A DNA stretch of 64,000 bases from Flavimaribacter sp039888615 (lineage in GTDB: Bacteria; Pseudomonadota; Alphaproteobacteria; Rhizobiales; Rhizobiaceae), in the NCBI GenBank assembly GCA_039888615.1, contig JBDQQS010000004.1; one strand, given 5' to 3'. A program made the translations under genes and the position numbers. Within the stretch, counting starts at the first letter, position 1; every line of letters starts with the position of its first letter. Of the stretch, positions 51,734-59,668 are shown one piece after another. The notes beneath the pieces are model-generated. The model had not been told where the DNA came from and did no database searches. It saw only the letters and a program-made list of their open reading frames with translations.

Positions 51734-52450
51734 TTAGTCGTCTACAGGTGAGCCTCCCGCCTGTTCGGGATGTCCGTCATCATCCGGACCGGCCTTGTTT
51801 CCGATCAGAAAGGCGCCGGTCAGAAAATCGACGAGCTGCGTTCTGAGAACCCGTTTGTCGGCGGGTTTGCAAAGTCCTCCCGAGAGCCTTTGCAGCCGAC
51901 TTTCAGGACCGTCGTCGCTCAAAGTCATCAAAATGGAGCCGACCATGAAATGGTAGCGCCAGTGCACCTCGGCGGGACCCAGCTGAGGCGTAGCGTTGCC
52001 CAGAGCGACCACATAGCGTTCCGCGACCCGGTCAAGTTCGTCGCGGACAACAGCTCGGGTCCACTCATTGGGTTCGACGCGATGTTTGAGAACCAGTCGC
52101 GCAAGTAGCAGGCCTGTCCGCGGGTCGTCTTCGTTTACATAGGCGTCCACGAACGACTCGATGACGGCGCGCAGATCCGGGCGCGCATCGTTCGCGCGCG
52201 CTTCGGTCTCGATCCGATCCAGATTCGCCAGTCTCCGGACCGTCGATCGATGAGCGACATCGCGAAAGACTTCCGTTGCGAGGTTGTCCTTGCCGCCAAA
52301 GTGATAGTTGACCGCCGCCGTGTTGGCGCCGGCTTTTTCGGCGAGCGCGCGTGTCGTCACGCCACCAATGCCGTGAGTGGCGAACATCTCTTCCGCGACG
52401 TGGCGGATCCGGCTTTTCGTCTGTTTTTCAATCGTATGATTCAAACGCAT
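51734..52450 (-). CDS. TetR/AcrR family regulator of the TRAP-MBL-GST-FAH operon
   Basis: From the ATG at 52450 this is a 238-residue protein. The N-terminal helix-turn-helix (IRHVAEEMFATHGIGGVTTRA, then ANTAAVNYHFGGKDNLATEV) resembles the CerR-type TetR group. The rest is a ligand-binding domain. It is the first gene of the operon, 22 bases ahead of the DctP gene, so it is probably autoregulated and controls the whole unit in response to the imported substrate. Confidence 0.87.
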   Translation of the reverse strand: MRLNHTIEKQTKSRIRHVAEEMFATHGIGGVTTRALAEKAGANTAAVNYHFGGKDNLATEVFRDVAHRSTVRRLANLDRIETEARANDARPDLRAVIESFVDAYVNEDDPRTGLLLARLVLKHRVEPNEWTRAVVRDELDRVAERYVVALGNATPQLGPAEVHWRYHFMVGSILMTLSDDGPESRLQRLSGGLCKPADKRVLRTQLVDFLTGAFLIGNKAGPDDDGHPEQAGGSPVDD

Positions 52451-52465
52451 GTTTAAATCAAACCA

Positions 52466-52485
52466 TTGAAACATTTGTTTGTCAA
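52466..52485. promoter_or_regulatory. candidate TetR operator
   Basis: TTGAAACATTTGTTTGTCAA is an imperfect palindrome (6 of 8 arm positions) in an AT-rich stretch 16 bases upstream of the TetR start. Its location fits an autoregulatory operator. Confidence 0.4.
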
Positions 52486-52820
52486 ATTTGTGCGCGTTTC
52501 AATTCTTGCGGCGCATGCTGAATTTGTGGACATTGCCACATTCGAGCCCGACGAAATCGCTATGTTCACCGCTACCAAGTCGGGCGATTCAGGATGCGAC
52601 AGTGATGGGCAGATATTCGTACTCGGCAGGCGCATCCAGTTCGGGGAGCAGGATCGGCAATGATTGCAGACCTCAATCCCTGCCAGGCATTCAGCAGACC
52701 GAGTGGCGTCGTCGCGGAGCGGCGGTCGCGGGCCACTGCATCGGCCGGGATCGCTAACAGGCAGGCTTGCTTTCACGGCGGCGGAGCGTTTAATTCCCCA
52801 CGGTGACGGGGAGCCTGTTG
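52486..52820. other. intergenic gap without recognisable gene
   Basis: The 335 bases between the TetR operator region and the MORN gene contain only short open frames on both strands without Shine-Dalgarno support or family features. Promoters for the two divergent genes must lie here, but no clear boxes were recognised. Confidence 0.5.
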
Positions 52821-54173
52821 ATGATCCGCATTCTCACACTTGTTCTGGCGCTCACGGTCCCGGCCCTGTCGGGGGAAACGCCGAACAGTCCATTTGATGA
52901 AGCAAGACGATTATTGTTCAATCTCGGCTATCTCGAGCAGATAGAGGCCGATGGTGAGGCGCTTGCGGACGCAATCCGTCTCTACCAAAGCGATTGGGAA
53001 CTCACGCAAACAGGCGTTGTCGACGACGATCTGATCGCCCGCCTGAAGCGGGACCATCCCGCCACGAAATCCAGAATGCACATGGCCGAAGGACAGGCGT
53101 GCCTGGTAAGGAATTCCTATCCCCAGGCGCAGGAGACGATAAACTATGAGGGACCTTGCGTTGACGGCTTAGCCAGTGGATCAGGGCGCGTTTCCTTCAA
53201 GTATCGTCTCAAAGGCGAGTGGCGCGAAGGCTCCTATGAGGGGCAACTCAAGAACGGCGTTACAAATGGATACGGTGTTTCCATATCCGGGAACGGCGCG
53301 CGTTACGAGGGTGGGTTTCGCGACGGACGTTACCACGGTTACGGTGTGAAGACCTGGCCGAGCGGCGACCGCTACGAAGGCGACCATGCCGACGGCAAGA
53401 GAAACGGTCGCGGCGTCTACACCTGGGCGAAGAGTGGAAACCGGTACGAAGGTGAGTATGTCGACGGGAAACGGGAGGGGTTCGGCGTGTTCACCTTCAA
53501 GGACGGATCCCGCTATGTCGGTTCATTCGCCAACAGCGCGCGCAACGGCTTCGGCATTTACGAATGGCCAGATGGCACGCGATATACGGGACGATATGTC
53601 GATGATGAACGCGAGGGCTACGGTGTATATGAAAAGCGGGATGGCCTTGTCTATCGCGGCGAGTATCTCGCGAATCAGAGGCACGGCCATGGCGTCCTCG
53701 AATGGCCGAACGGCCATCGTTATGATGGCGAATTCCTGGAGGGCGCCCGCACCGGACAAGGCAAATATGCCGGGCCGGATGGCGGCTTCTATGAAGGCGA
53801 ATTCCTCGACGGCGAATTTCACGGGAAAGGTCTGCGGATATTCCCCAGCGGCGATCAATACATCGGAGAATGGAAAAACGGTCGGGCGGATGGCCACGGG
53901 GTGAATGTCAGCGTCGACGGCGGCGTCTACAAGGGCGAAGTCAGGGACAACATGTACAATGGTCATGGCGTCATAACCTGGTACGACGGTTTGCGATACA
54001 AGGGCGAGTGGGTGGACGCAAAGCCGCACGGACACGGAATCCTGACGGACTATGACGGCACGCCCTACGAAGGCGTATGGCGGGAAGGCTGCTTTGCCGA
54101 CTTCTGGATCAATACGACCCCGGAGGCCTGTGGTCTGGAAGAAACGACAGATTCCGGCGACGACGCTGACTGA
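52821..54173 (+). CDS. exported MORN-repeat protein with peptidoglycan-binding-like N-terminus
   Basis: The ATG at 52821 with GGGAG upstream gives a 450-residue protein with a signal peptide (MIRILTLVLALTVPALSG). A segment resembling PG_binding_1 follows (FNLGYLEQIEADGEALADAI, then YQSDWELTQTGVVDDDLI, about 33-73). About a dozen MORN repeats run from about residue 130 to 425, such as RYEGGFRDGRYHGYGV and YKGEWVDAKPHGHGILT. An exported role at the cell envelope is inferred; MORN repeats mediate protein or lipid contacts. Function unknown. Confidence 0.82.
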   Translation: MIRILTLVLALTVPALSGETPNSPFDEARRLLFNLGYLEQIEADGEALADAIRLYQSDWELTQTGVVDDDLIARLKRDHPATKSRMHMAEGQACLVRNSYPQAQETINYEGPCVDGLASGSGRVSFKYRLKGEWREGSYEGQLKNGVTNGYGVSISGNGARYEGGFRDGRYHGYGVKTWPSGDRYEGDHADGKRNGRGVYTWAKSGNRYEGEYVDGKREGFGVFTFKDGSRYVGSFANSARNGFGIYEWPDGTRYTGRYVDDEREGYGVYEKRDGLVYRGEYLANQRHGHGVLEWPNGHRYDGEFLEGARTGQGKYAGPDGGFYEGEFLDGEFHGKGLRIFPSGDQYIGEWKNGRADGHGVNVSVDGGVYKGEVRDNMYNGHGVITWYDGLRYKGEWVDAKPHGHGILTDYDGTPYEGVWREGCFADFWINTTPEACGLEETTDSGDDAD

Positions 54174-54209
54174 AGATCCGTTGTCCTTCGCTTTCGCCGG
54201 ACAGCGCAA

Positions 54210-54647
54210 TCAGGTCAGCGCCGCCATCTGTTCGTCGAGAAACCGCCGAATGTCGTCGGGCGGCGCCATTGAGCGGCGTGTTTCCGGATTGAAGAACACG
54301 TTGACCGATTGCGAGACGACGCAGCACTTGTCGCCCTGGAAGATCGCATATTGGGTGGTGATCGAGCGGCCGCCCACGTCGGCCAGACGTCCGCCGACCT
54401 CCACAGTGTCCGGATAGAGAATCTCCTGCAGATAGTCGACGGTCATGCTTGCGAGAACCATCCTGCGGTCAGGCAGGCGATCGCCGAACAGATTGTGCAT
54501 GAAGCCCACGCGTCCGGATTCCAGATAGGCTGTAATCGCGACATTGTTGATATGCTGATTGGGATCCTGATCGGAATAGCGCAATGTTACGGGCGTAAAG
54601 ATTGAATAGGCGCCGCGTTCGCGCGGGATCGTCTTGTCTGTCGGCAT
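54210..54647 (-). CDS. acyl-CoA thioesterase, 4-hydroxybenzoyl-CoA thioesterase-like
   Basis: This 145-residue hotdog-fold protein carries RYSDQDPNQHINNVAITAYLE-like features (24-44; Asp at SDQD, His at QHINN), typical of the 4HBT family. It then has VDYLQEILYPDTVEVGG. It hydrolyses acyl- or aroyl-CoA thioesters in the cytoplasm. It is convergent with the MORN gene and lies 9 bases after the MDR oxidoreductase gene on the same strand, suggesting co-transcription. Confidence 0.85.
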   Translation of the reverse strand: MPTDKTIPRERGAYSIFTPVTLRYSDQDPNQHINNVAITAYLESGRVGFMHNLFGDRLPDRRMVLASMTVDYLQEILYPDTVEVGGRLADVGGRSITTQYAIFQGDKCCVVSQSVNVFFNPETRRSMAPPDDIRRFLDEQMAALT

Positions 54648-54656
54648 GTCTGGCGG

Positions 54657-55721
54657 TTACTTCCGTGTGGGATCTTCGGAGACGGCAACGAGCTGCTTGC
54701 CGAAGTTGCCGCCTTCAAGCAGTGAAATCAATGCCTGCGGAGCTGCTTCCAGCCCTTCGGCGATGGTTTCGCGGTATTTTATGCGGCCATCCCTGACCAT
54801 CGGGCCGACGTGATCGAGGAACTCGGGAAACTGGTCGTAGTGATCGGTGACGATGAAGCCTCGCACGCTGAGGCGTTTGACAAGGATCGCCCGCCAGGTT
54901 CTTGGCAGATGGTTTTGTCCTTCAGAAGCGCCTTCGCCCAGGCCGCCGGCGTTGTACCAGGAAATTACGCCGCAGATCGGGATCCGGCCGAACGTGTTCA
55001 TGAGCGGAAGCACGGCTTCCAGCGTCTTGCCCCCGACATTCTCGAAATAGATGTCGACGCCACCCGGGCACGCTTCGCCCATCGCCACTCTCAGGTCGTG
55101 CGGTGCTTTAGCGGCGCGGTGATCCAGGCAGGCGTCAAAGCCCAGCGCCTCGGTCGCATAGGCGCATTTTTCCGCTCCGCCTGCGACACCCACGACGCGC
55201 AGCCCCTGCGCCTTGGCGAGTTGTCCGACCATTGTGCCGACGGCCCCGGTCGCAGCGCCCACGACCAGTGTCTCGCCTTCCTTGGGACGACCGTGAATGT
55301 TGAGCCCGGCGTAGGCGGTCATTCCGGGCATGCCGAGAACGCCGAGGTTGGCCGACAGGGGCGCAACCTCCGGATCGAGTTTCCGCAGGCCCTTGCCGTC
55401 GGATACGCCGTGCGTGCACCAGCCGAAGCGATGATCCACAAAGTCGCCCACCGCAAAATCGGGATTGTTGGATTCGATGACCTGACCGACGCAGCCGCCT
55501 TCCATGGTCGCGCCGATTTCGACCGGCGCGGCGTAGGATGGACCGGCGTCCATGCGACCGCGCATGTAGGGGTCGAGAGAAAGCCAGATGGTGCGGACCA
55601 GAATCTCGCCGGGACCGGGGACCGGCATCGGCAATTCCTCAAGCCGGAAATTGTCCGGCGTAGGTGATCCGTCCGGCCGCGAAGCAAGCACGATCCGTTT
55701 CATTGTGTCATTGCTCATCAT
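54657..55721 (-). CDS. NADP-dependent MDR oxidoreductase (CurA-like)
   Basis: This 354-residue zinc-less medium-chain reductase shows LSLDPYMRGRM, GWCTHGVSDGKGLRKL and the cofactor loop VVGAATGAVGTMVGQLAK. The remaining segments are GVDIYFENVGGKTLEAVL and GRIPICGVISWYN, all typical of the curcumin/alkenal reductase (leukotriene B4 dehydrogenase-like) group. It reduces activated double bonds with NADPH. Tandem ATG codons are preceded by GGAGG; the second is also a plausible start. Confidence 0.87.
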   Translation of the reverse strand: MMSNDTMKRIVLASRPDGSPTPDNFRLEELPMPVPGPGEILVRTIWLSLDPYMRGRMDAGPSYAAPVEIGATMEGGCVGQVIESNNPDFAVGDFVDHRFGWCTHGVSDGKGLRKLDPEVAPLSANLGVLGMPGMTAYAGLNIHGRPKEGETLVVGAATGAVGTMVGQLAKAQGLRVVGVAGGAEKCAYATEALGFDACLDHRAAKAPHDLRVAMGEACPGGVDIYFENVGGKTLEAVLPLMNTFGRIPICGVISWYNAGGLGEGASEGQNHLPRTWRAILVKRLSVRGFIVTDHYDQFPEFLDHVGPMVRDGRIKYRETIAEGLEAAPQALISLLEGGNFGKQLVAVSEDPTRK

Positions 55722-55761
55722 CTTTCCTCCTGATTGCTGGCCGGACAGCTCCGGCCCCGCT

Positions 55762-56124
55762 TCATTTGTCTTTTATCGTAATCTCGAAATCCTGCGTCTC
55801 CGCAGGTGGAACGTCTTCCCAGGGACGCAAATAGCCGTAGACGAGTTTGGCGTCGCCGGTCGAAAGCGGCGTGACCTCGATCGACAGGACCTGAGGCGCG
55901 CCCACCTTTGCGCTTGCTTCTTCGGCGGGAGCCCATCCGAGCTCCTTCAATTCAAGATGATCGAGGCCGCTGCTTTGATCTTCGACGAGGCGCCATGTGT
56001 AGCCGGTAGAGGGGGTGCCGTCGAGACGAAGGGTAAGCGTGGCGCCCACGACCGCATCGATCGTCTCGGCCGTCGCCGGCGAGACGGAAAACAGCATTGC
56101 GGCGATGGCGGCGTGAATCCTCAT
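55762..56124 (-). CDS. chagasin-like inhibitor I42 family protein
   Basis: This 120-residue exported protein has a signal peptide (MRIHAAIAAMLFSVSPATAE) and the chagasin signature loops: G36-T-P-S-T40-G41-Y42-T-W44 and the RPWE loop at 100-103 (YGYLRPWE). Chagasin-type proteins inhibit papain-like cysteine proteases. It lies alone between the MDR gene and a divergent metallophosphoesterase. The identification rests on two of the three inhibitory loops being recognisable. Confidence 0.83.
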   Translation of the reverse strand: MRIHAAIAAMLFSVSPATAETIDAVVGATLTLRLDGTPSTGYTWRLVEDQSSGLDHLELKELGWAPAEEASAKVGAPQVLSIEVTPLSTGDAKLVYGYLRPWEDVPPAETQDFEITIKDK

Positions 56125-56326
56125 AATGCATCTTCCCTACAGCAACCGGCAGGAACCGGAAAGGCGCTTGTTGACCTCACAAACTGATTCAATCCGCTGG
56201 CAAAACGATTCAACTCTTGTGGATTTGCGCCATGAAATCATTGGATTTTCCGAATTCCTGTCCGCGCCGCTTGTCCGAAGCGCCTCACCTCGATAGTTTG
56301 CTGCCATTCGATTCCGGATTTTTTTC

Positions 56327-57133
56327 ATGAAGTGTCTTATTGTTTCGGATCTGCATTACAATCTGAAAAAATACGACTTCGTTCTATCCGCGGCCGAGCA
56401 TGTGGATCTGGTCGTTCTGGCCGGAGATTTCCTGGAAATATCGCTCTACATCGACCGCAAGGCGCAGGCGGTTGTCGTTCAGAAATACTTCCGGCGCATT
56501 CGTGAAAAGGCGCCTCTACTGATCTGTTCCGGCAATCATGATCTCGACAAGCGAAACGCGGCCGGAGAGCTGTGTTCGAAGTGGGTCGACAGGATGCGTC
56601 TGTACAACATCCACACCGATGGCGATTCGATCCTCATCGACGATATCCTCTTTAGCATGTGCCTGTGGGGGGAAGGCGAAGCGGGCAGGAAACTGATCGA
56701 GGAACAGCTTGACGAGGCAAGCGCCATGCGGCTCGATCGCTGGGTCTGGGTCCATCACGCTCCGCCGGCTGGGTCTCCGACAAGCTGGAACGGCAAACGC
56801 TCTTTCGGCGATCAGGATTTGCGTTGCTGGATCGAAACCTGGCAGCCGGATCTCGTTTTCTGCGGTCACGTTCACCAGGCGCCATTCGTCGAAAAGGGAT
56901 CCTGGATCGACCGTATCGGAAAGACGGTCGTCTTCAACGCCGGACACCAGTTAGGCGCCCTGCCGTCCTACATCCTTCTGGATACGGAATCGTCGCAGGT
57001 CTATTGGCGCGGTCAGGCGGGAACGCACAGCGCCAATATCAACCAGCCGATTACGGATGCGCTCGAAATATCAGAAGATGTGCCCGACTGGGTCATTTCT
57101 ATGGGTCGTCTGGAAGCTCGTCATCTGACGTGA
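56327..57133 (+). CDS. metallophosphoesterase
   Basis: This 268-residue calcineurin-type phosphoesterase has SDLHYN (7-12), LAGDFLE, CSGNHDLDK, VWVHHAPP and the terminal GHVHQAPF. It has no signal peptide. The substrate is unknown. Its 3' end overlaps the oppositely oriented cyclic-nucleotide-domain gene by 35 bases (57099-57133), so the two transcripts are complementary there. The 202-base upstream gap contains no supported gene. Confidence 0.83.
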   Translation: MKCLIVSDLHYNLKKYDFVLSAAEHVDLVVLAGDFLEISLYIDRKAQAVVVQKYFRRIREKAPLLICSGNHDLDKRNAAGELCSKWVDRMRLYNIHTDGDSILIDDILFSMCLWGEGEAGRKLIEEQLDEASAMRLDRWVWVHHAPPAGSPTSWNGKRSFGDQDLRCWIETWQPDLVFCGHVHQAPFVEKGSWIDRIGKTVVFNAGHQLGALPSYILLDTESSQVYWRGQAGTHSANINQPITDALEISEDVPDWVISMGRLEARHLT

Positions 57134-57578
57134 ACTGGTCGTCCTGTTCGTGCGCGAGTGATTCAAGCACTTCGTCGACCATGCCGAAATGGTCCTTGTA
57201 TTCCTGAAACTGTCGCTTGAGATCGACCAGGTAGGCGGTGGAATTGTTAAGTCGGAGCGCAAGTATGCGCGCGATAGGCAAGAGCAGGACGGGGTTTTCT
57301 TCGAGAAAGCGCCGCGCGCCATCCACGATATACACCTTCGCGTCGGTCGCCGCCCGCACATTGGCGGTGTGATCGACGTCGAGCAGGATCGACATTTCCC
57401 CGAAGACCGAACCGGGTTCGGTCACCATCGCGATCGAAACGTCGCCCCGGTAAACCTCGAGAGCGCCTTCGGCAAGCACGAAAAGGCGATCCGAGCGACC
57501 GCCTTCCGTCATGATGATTTCGCCTTCGGTCAACGGCGCCGGTTCCCGGTCGCTGAAATATCGCAGTATGGACGACAT
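57099..57578 (-). CDS. cyclic nucleotide-binding domain protein
   Basis: This 159-residue protein consists of one cNMP-binding (CRP-like) fold with the phosphate-cassette segment FGEMSILLDVDHTANV (59-74). The conserved Arg of the PRTA motif is His70 here, so binding of cAMP is doubtful. There is no DNA-binding domain; the C-terminal 60 residues are helical (YLVDLKRQFQEYKDHFG) and end in an acidic tail. It may be a stand-alone sensor or protein-interaction module. Confidence 0.8.
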   Translation of the reverse strand: MSSILRYFSDREPAPLTEGEIIMTEGGRSDRLFVLAEGALEVYRGDVSIAMVTEPGSVFGEMSILLDVDHTANVRAATDAKVYIVDGARRFLEENPVLLLPIARILALRLNNSTAYLVDLKRQFQEYKDHFGMVDEVLESLAHEQDDQFTSDDELPDDP

Positions 57579-57681
57579 GGACTCACGAATATTCTGGCCG
57601 CCTCAATGAATTGCGATGCGGCTTCATCGCAACTCAAACACATATCTGTCCGGTTTTGCAAATTAACCTGTCATCCGCACG

Positions 57682-57710
57682 AAAAAGGGCGACCCGCTTC
57701 CGGGCCGCCC
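57682..57710 (-). terminator. intrinsic terminator of the OmpA-family gene
   Basis: On the minus strand the stem GGGCGGCCCG / CGGGTCGCCC (one mismatch, 4-base loop) is followed by TTTTT. It lies 27 bases beyond the stop of the OmpA-family gene and is the clearest intrinsic terminator in the window. Confidence 0.8.
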
Positions 57711-57736
57711 CAAACATTCTGCTCGTCACATCCGGA

Positions 57737-59536
57737 TTATCCGGAACGCTGATCCAGCAGCGGCGTGATGTTTCGGATGGTTACTCGGCGATTGCGCCAT
57801 TCGTCATACGGCGTGTCGATCTTGAGATACTGCTCGCCATAACCCTGAATGACGAGATTTTCCGGCGGCACGTCGTAGGCTTCCACCAGTATCTGGGCAA
57901 CGGTTTCAGCGCGACGGTCGGACAGGGTCAGATTGTAAATGTCCGTGCCCACGGCGTCCGTGTGTCCTTCTACCAGGAACAGCGCATTCGGGTCGCGGTC
58001 GATGACGTCGAGCATGCCGCCGGCGATGTCGGCGAGATACGGAACCTGTGACGGCCCGACATAGGCGCTCCCGGAGGCGAAATTGACCGAATCGAGATCG
58101 ACCCGCCGAACCATGGCGCGAACGCGTTCGTTCTCGCGAATGTCGCGCAGCGTGTAGTCATGGGTAACTTCCGCGACCGGAGGCGCCGACCATACGTCGG
58201 CCAGCTGGCGACGGCCGTAGCCGCCGCTTTCCACGACATACTGGTCGTAGGGAATGGTGATCTGGAGCGGCGGAAGCTGCCGGTCGTAATTGACGGGTCT
58301 CTGGCGGTCGTCGCGGGTGTCGAACATGACCACCTGCTCGCCATTCGGAAACACCTTCACGCGGCGCAGCACATATCCGCCGGGATCACGCACCGTAATG
58401 ATCTGAACGCCGTTGTGGCGGGTAATGATTTCCCGCGTCATGCCGTTGCGCATCCGTTCGTATTCGACGTCCCTGCTGTCATGGCGGAAGAGCGCGCTTT
58501 CGTCCTTGCGAACATAATAGCGGCCGTCGCGTTCAACGACGAAACGGTCGCCTTCGTCTTCCACAACGCGTCCGCCGAGTGCAGGGGCCAGCACGCCGAC
58601 GGCGATGCCTGCGGCGGCGGCGCCGATCAGTGCTTCACGATTGCGTTTTGCATCCTCGCGCCTATCCTGCTCGGCCCGGCGCAGGCGATCGCGTTGACGC
58701 TCTGTGATGTTTTCCGGAACGACGGCGACCGGACGCTCTTCTGCTGCCTCGATCTGCTGTTCGACGGGCGCTTCCGCAATTGGCTTCGGCTTGGGAGCGT
58801 CCGGTTGGGGACGCGGCGCCGCTTGCCGTTTTTCAGGCGGTCTGCGACGCGGCTCTTCAGTCACGGCGTCGCGCGGTTCGCTGCGGTTGGTTACCGCGTT
58901 CTGGCGATCCTGATCGCCCCGCTGACGCTGACCAGCTTCATTGCTTTTATTCCTTCTTGGCTGGTCAGCCGTCGTGGCGGGTTTTTCCTTTGGTTCGGGA
59001 GCAGCCGTTTCCATACCTTCGGGCTTGGGCTCCGGCTTCGGAGCGGCTTCTTCTACCGGCTTCGGCTCAGGTTTGGGGGCCGCGTGTTCGACTGGCCGTT
59101 CCGGACGCTCCGGGCGTTCGGCGCGTTGCGGGCGATTTTCCGGATTTTCCCCCGCGCGCTTGTCGCCTTGCGCATCCTGCGCCGGCTCCGGTCGCTTGTT
59201 TTCAGCCGCGTCCTGCGGCTTCGGTCTCTGTTGCTGGCGGTTGTTCGCCTGTTCCCGACGGTTGTCCCGCCGCTCACCGATGGCGCCAGCCATGGCGGCG
59301 CGGGCGGCGTCGAGCTCGTGCTTGGCTTCTTCCAAGCCTTCTCCGGTGGCGCGGGCGCGCTCGAAGTTGCGGCGCGCCTGATCAAGCCGCTGTTTTGCTT
59401 CACCCATCGTCTGTGCGCTCGCTTGAGTGGCTGCGAACACCGTCGCCCCGGTGACCGCGACAGCCGTTGCAGGCGTCGTCGCCTGGCCGACGACAATGGT
59501 CAGTGCGGTTGTGGCGTTGAGCAAGCTGCGTAACAT
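57737..59536 (-). CDS. OmpA family protein with long Pro/Glu/Arg/Lys-rich linker
   Basis: From the ATG at 59536 (GAGGAA upstream) the protein has 599 residues. It has an N-terminal signal/membrane segment, a helical KQRLDQARRNFERARATGEG region and a long low-complexity segment rich in Pro, Glu, Lys and Arg (about 95-290). A Gly/Ala membrane-like stretch (LIGAAAAGIAVGVLAPALGG) and a DUF-like beta region follow. The C-terminal OmpA domain has NFASGSAYV, LVEGHTDAVGTDIYNLTLSD and VIQGYGEQYL. It probably anchors to peptidoglycan. The same layout occurs in rhizobial OmpA-like proteins. Confidence 0.85.
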   Translation of the reverse strand: MLRSLLNATTALTIVVGQATTPATAVAVTGATVFAATQASAQTMGEAKQRLDQARRNFERARATGEGLEEAKHELDAARAAMAGAIGERRDNRREQANNRQQQRPKPQDAAENKRPEPAQDAQGDKRAGENPENRPQRAERPERPERPVEHAAPKPEPKPVEEAAPKPEPKPEGMETAAPEPKEKPATTADQPRRNKSNEAGQRQRGDQDRQNAVTNRSEPRDAVTEEPRRRPPEKRQAAPRPQPDAPKPKPIAEAPVEQQIEAAEERPVAVVPENITERQRDRLRRAEQDRREDAKRNREALIGAAAAGIAVGVLAPALGGRVVEDEGDRFVVERDGRYYVRKDESALFRHDSRDVEYERMRNGMTREIITRHNGVQIITVRDPGGYVLRRVKVFPNGEQVVMFDTRDDRQRPVNYDRQLPPLQITIPYDQYVVESGGYGRRQLADVWSAPPVAEVTHDYTLRDIRENERVRAMVRRVDLDSVNFASGSAYVGPSQVPYLADIAGGMLDVIDRDPNALFLVEGHTDAVGTDIYNLTLSDRRAETVAQILVEAYDVPPENLVIQGYGEQYLKIDTPYDEWRNRRVTIRNITPLLDQRSG

Positions 59537-59668
59537 CTGAATTTCCTCGTGAGTCTTGTTATGCCCGTCCGCTTGCGGCGGGCTGATTATCTCAGTATCC
59601 GAAACGATCATGGCCGGTCTTGGTTCCGATCATTGACGTTTCCGGCCGATCACTAAACACTACGCTGC

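Noticed and set aside
52466..52663. 65-residue open frame upstream of the MORN gene
   Set aside because: It starts within the candidate TetR operator, lacks a Shine-Dalgarno sequence and resembles no family.
56137..56328. 63-residue open frame on the minus strand
   Set aside because: It starts at the mirror of the phosphoesterase ATG and has no ribosome site or recognisable feature; the gap is better read as a promoter region.
58160..59533. 457-residue open frame on the plus strand
   Set aside because: It is antisense to the OmpA-family gene. Its apparent hydrophobic composition arises from the mirror of Pro/Glu/Arg-rich codons, and there is no family motif or ribosome site.
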